A stretch of 64,000 nucleotides of DNA from Streptomyces sp. MST-110588 (GTDB taxonomy: Bacteria; Actinomycetota; Actinomycetes; Streptomycetales; Streptomycetaceae): contig NZ_CP074380.1 in the NCBI RefSeq assembly GCF_022695595.1, positions 3,279,501 to 3,343,500 of the forward strand, written 5' to 3'. The first letter of the stretch is position 1. Each line of letters starts with the position of its first letter. A model generated the notes under the pieces. It had not been told where the DNA came from. It saw only the letters and a list, made by a program, of their open reading frames with translations, and did not search any database. The position numbers and the translations under genes are program-made. Positions 62,027 to 64,000 of the stretch are shown here, in pieces.

Positions 62027-62361
62027 CGGCTCGGGGACGGCCGGGCGTGGGCGTATCGGGGACTCCCCGCAGGGCCGTGTGCAAGACGCAGGCTTCCTTT
62101 TACGGCGTACCAGCCACGCACACGGCCCGAGGAGAGGCCCCGGTGCGACCGCGCCCCACCCCACCCACCGACCGCACCGGGCTAAAGACCAAACAACCCG
62201 CACATGACCGACAAGGAAGCGCCGCAGGCATCGCGCCACACACAGCAACCACCCACCAACGAACCGCCGCCCACAAGCGCCGCGCCGCCACGGGCGGAAA
62301 CCGGCGAAAGCGGATACGCCCGGACTGGACGGCATGGTGCCGTTCCGGGAGAGTGATCGGC
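62027..62361 (+). other. Non-coding gap with a DUF397 gene remnant
   Basis: No convincing complete gene. At 62342-62360 a 19-base segment is identical to 61865-61883 inside the first DUF397 gene, and it reads PFRESDR in one frame, like WFRESDR there. This looks like a relic of a duplicated DUF397 gene fused to the front of the next one. A 50-codon frame from ATG 62204 is open but lacks support. Confidence 0.5.
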
Positions 62362-62577
62362 ATGAACCGACCCGATCCCAGCAAGCTCAACTGGCAGAAG
62401 GCCACGGACGACGAGAACGCAGAGGAGTACATCGAAGTCGCCTTCGGCGACCACGACGACGTCCACCTGCGCACGAACACCGACCCCGACACCATCGTCA
62501 CCACCACCCAGGCCAAGTGGGACGCCTTCGTCCTCGGCGTACAAGCAGGCGAGTTCGATCACTTCGTCGGGCTCTGA
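62362..62577 (+). CDS. Second DUF397-like protein
   Basis: 71 residues (NRPDPSKLNWQKATDDENAE, then YIEVAFGDHDDVHLRTNTDP and KWDAFVLGVQAGEFDHF). The DUF397 pattern is recognisable: W near the start, then EVA, and W-x-AF-x-GV-x-AGEF at the end, but it is quite different from the first copy. It has no HTH gene of its own, and may work with the upstream regulator. ATG 62362 follows a GAGAGTGATCGG site. Confidence 0.85.
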   Translation: MNRPDPSKLNWQKATDDENAEEYIEVAFGDHDDVHLRTNTDPDTIVTTTQAKWDAFVLGVQAGEFDHFVGL

Positions 62578-62766
62578 GCCCGGCCGGCCCGATGGGCGTC
62601 CTGCACGCCCGCGCGCCCAGCTTTCGCGTCGGATCGCGCAAAGAAAGCCGCCAAGTCGACATCCCGAAGCCGATTTGTCGGCGAAGATGGTCCCGGCCCG
62701 TGCCGCGCACCGCGGCATGGGCATACAGACACCGGCAAGTTCCTACAAGGGGCGGTGAGTTCATAC

Positions 62767-63075
62767 ATGTTCATGGCAGCCGAAAAAGGCGACATCACCA
62801 CCATCATCGGCGGAATCGCCCCGAACTGGGGCCCGTTCGGATCACTGGGCAACGAGGCCCGGGTGATGATCGAGGTGGTGATGGCGGTCGCGATCCTGCT
62901 CTGCCTCGGCATCGCGATCTGGGGCGCGGCCAAGCAGCGCATCGGGGCAACCGCGCTGCGTGACACGTTCAGCGCCGAGCAGGGCAAGGGCCTGATCGTC
63001 GCCGGCCTCACCGGCGTCTTCATCATCGGCTCGCTCGGAACGCTGTTCACCATCGTTTACGGGATGGCCGTCTAG
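62767..63075 (+). CDS. Small two-span membrane protein, possible first gene of a cmd-like cluster
   Basis: About 102 residues with two membrane helices (MIEVVMAVAILLCLGIAIWG and GLIVAGLTGVFIIGSLGTLF), resembling pilin-like or VirB2-like small subunits. GGTGAG lies seven bases before ATG 62767; a GTG at 62755 is an alternative. From memory, S. coelicolor cmdABCDEF (SCO4126-4131), needed for normal sporulation and related to conjugation-type genes, lies next to a lytic transglycosylase gene, and this gene could be its start. Confidence 0.75.
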   Translation: MFMAAEKGDITTIIGGIAPNWGPFGSLGNEARVMIEVVMAVAILLCLGIAIWGAAKQRIGATALRDTFSAEQGKGLIVAGLTGVFIIGSLGTLFTIVYGMAV

Positions 63076-63451
63076 CCGCTCGGACGCTCATACGCTCAGC
63101 CGCTCGCCCCCGTACGGCCTCATCTCCCTGTCCCATCCCCTCCCCTCCCTTCCCCTCACCGGCCCCCTCCCCTCACCGGCCCCAGCCCCCTCCGAGGCCC
63201 ATGCTGATGCCCCCTCACCCCGGCCCGGCGCACCCCCGCACCCCTCACACCCCTCCTATCGCTCGCGCCGCTCACGCCACCCACGCCGCTCGCACCGCGG
63301 GCACCGCTCCCGCCCAGCATCTGAGGCCCCGTCGCCCTGACACGTACCCGTACCACCGCACGCCCGAGCCGCCGCCCGCACGGCTACGGTCATACACGGG
63401 CGGCGAAACGACGGCAGTGATGACGAAGTCGGCAGAGGGGGCACAGGAACG
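63076..63451 (+). other. Gap with pyrimidine-rich sequence
   Basis: No gene seen. The stretch 63115-63260 is very C-rich with repeated CCCCTC and CACCGGCCCC blocks. The following gene has GGAACG just before its ATG. Confidence 0.45.
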
Positions 63452-64000
63452 ATGAGTCTCAACGATGACGACGGTTACGGGAGCGGCGGCTACGCGGGCG
63501 GCGGCCATGCGGGCGGCGACTACGGCCGTACGGACACGGGGCAGACCCGCACCCGGCTCCCCGACGGCGGGAGCCAGGCGTACGGCGGGGCACGCCGCTC
63601 CCGTACGGGCCTGTCCAGCCGGAACCTGATCACGGTCGTCGGCGTGGTCGTACTCCTGATCGCAGCCATCGCGTTCGCCAACCGCGGCGGCGGAACCGGC
63701 GGCGGGGACGGCGGCGCGAAGGGCGACGCGGACAAGGGCGCGCAGGCGCAGTCCACCGCGCCGACCGGCGAGAAGCCGGTCAAGGGCAAGGACGCCGGCA
63801 TCGCCACCGGCTTCGCCAGGACCGAGCAGGGGGCACAGTCCGCGGCGGCGAACTACGTGGTGGCGCTGACGGGCGTCGGCATGTACGAGGCTGACAAGCG
63901 GCGGCAGATAATCGAGACCGTCTACGCGCCGTCCGTGGCGGCGGCACGCAAGCGCGACCTGGACAAGGTGTTCACCGACCCGGCGTTCCTCGGCAGGATC
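63452..64000 (+). CDS. Membrane-anchored protein, partial (continues beyond the window)
   Basis: The visible 183 codons show a Gly/Tyr-rich cytoplasmic N-terminus (GYGSGGYAGGGHAGGDYGRT), one membrane helix (LITVVGVVVLLIAAIAFA, about residues 58-75), a Gly/Asp/Lys linker, and the beginning of an external helical domain (EQGAQSAAANYVVALTGVGM). I recognise the type from conjugation-like or cmd-cluster genes of Streptomyces but cannot name a function. It is on the same strand as the small membrane protein upstream. Confidence 0.8.
   Translation, partial: MSLNDDDGYGSGGYAGGGHAGGDYGRTDTGQTRTRLPDGGSQAYGGARRSRTGLSSRNLITVVGVVVLLIAAIAFANRGGGTGGGDGGAKGDADKGAQAQSTAPTGEKPVKGKDAGIATGFARTEQGAQSAAANYVVALTGVGMYEADKRRQIIETVYAPSVAAARKRDLDKVFTDPAFLGRI

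Noticed and set aside
62204..62355. 50-codon open frame before the second DUF397 gene
   Set aside because: No clear ribosome site, Pro/Thr-rich artefact-like text, and overlap with the DUF397 relic.
1..64000. CRISPR arrays, insertion sequences, tRNA or rRNA genes, integrase or attachment sites
   Set aside because: Read for on both strands; no spaced repeat array, transposase, integrase, cloverleaf or rRNA segment was recognised.

Overview
The window is high-GC actinobacterial chromosome, almost certainly Streptomyces. Evidence: very high G+C with G/C third codon positions, frequent GTG starts, almost no TTA codons, and core Streptomyces regulators recognisable by sequence: GlnR, the nickel regulator Nur, the WhiG anti-sigma factor RsiG, CsoR and the pstSCAB operon. 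No rRNA, tRNA, CRISPR array, prophage, insertion sequence or biosynthetic megagene was seen. It reads as mostly core chromosome with a few accessory insertions.

Layout. 0-5 kb, mostly minus strand: an envelope-stress-type response regulator (cut by the window edge), a small unknown gene, an HtrA-type protease, a LacI regulator and GlnR. 5-18.4 kb: a frameshifted hydrolase, a heterodimeric ABC exporter, a MoaD-like protein, a repeat-rich membrane protein, DUF2993, then a sulfur block (leaderless leader peptide, attenuator, thiosulfate sulfurtransferase, DUF1416), DUF3099, DsrE, a 33-residue membrane protein, a nitrobindin-like protein, nur, ygfZ and dtd. 18.5-29.3 kb: rsiG, asparaginase, Eis-type and other acetyltransferases, ankyrin protein, a flavin reductase behind a SoxR-type promoter, an HxlR/reductase divergent pair, a carotenoid oxygenase, and a PrmC-like methyltransferase behind a probable translational attenuator.

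29.3-46.9 kb: a ribbon-helix-helix-like regulator with an inverted-repeat operator, followed by DUF4097 and a DrrAB-like ABC transporter; a tightly overlapping operon of two IrtA/IrtB-like half-transporters with a DtxR-family regulator gene between them; an esterase, a PucR-like regulator, VOC and histidine phosphatase proteins; an HTH, HbhA-like, DUF2516 trio that matches the mycobacterial hbhA locus; a PP2C phosphatase and an NlpC/P60 hydrolase. 47-54.5 kb: phosphate uptake, with a PHO box, pstSCAB (pstS frameshifted), then Pit and its DUF47 partner in the opposite direction, then csoR. 54.5-64 kb: lipoprotein, covalent-FAD oxidoreductase, PAP2 phosphatase, lytic transglycosylase/P60 hydrolase, a whiJ/abaA-like regulatory locus (HATPase, Scr1-type HTH, two DUF397 genes), and two membrane genes that may begin the cmd sporulation cluster.

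Points that matter most. Two otherwise intact genes carry one-base losses in G or C runs, which suggests assembly error. Two cis-acting leader/attenuator arrangements are present, one with a possible ATT start codon. As I recall S. coelicolor gene order, the junction of the NlpC/P60 gene with pstS implies an inversion of a large segment.
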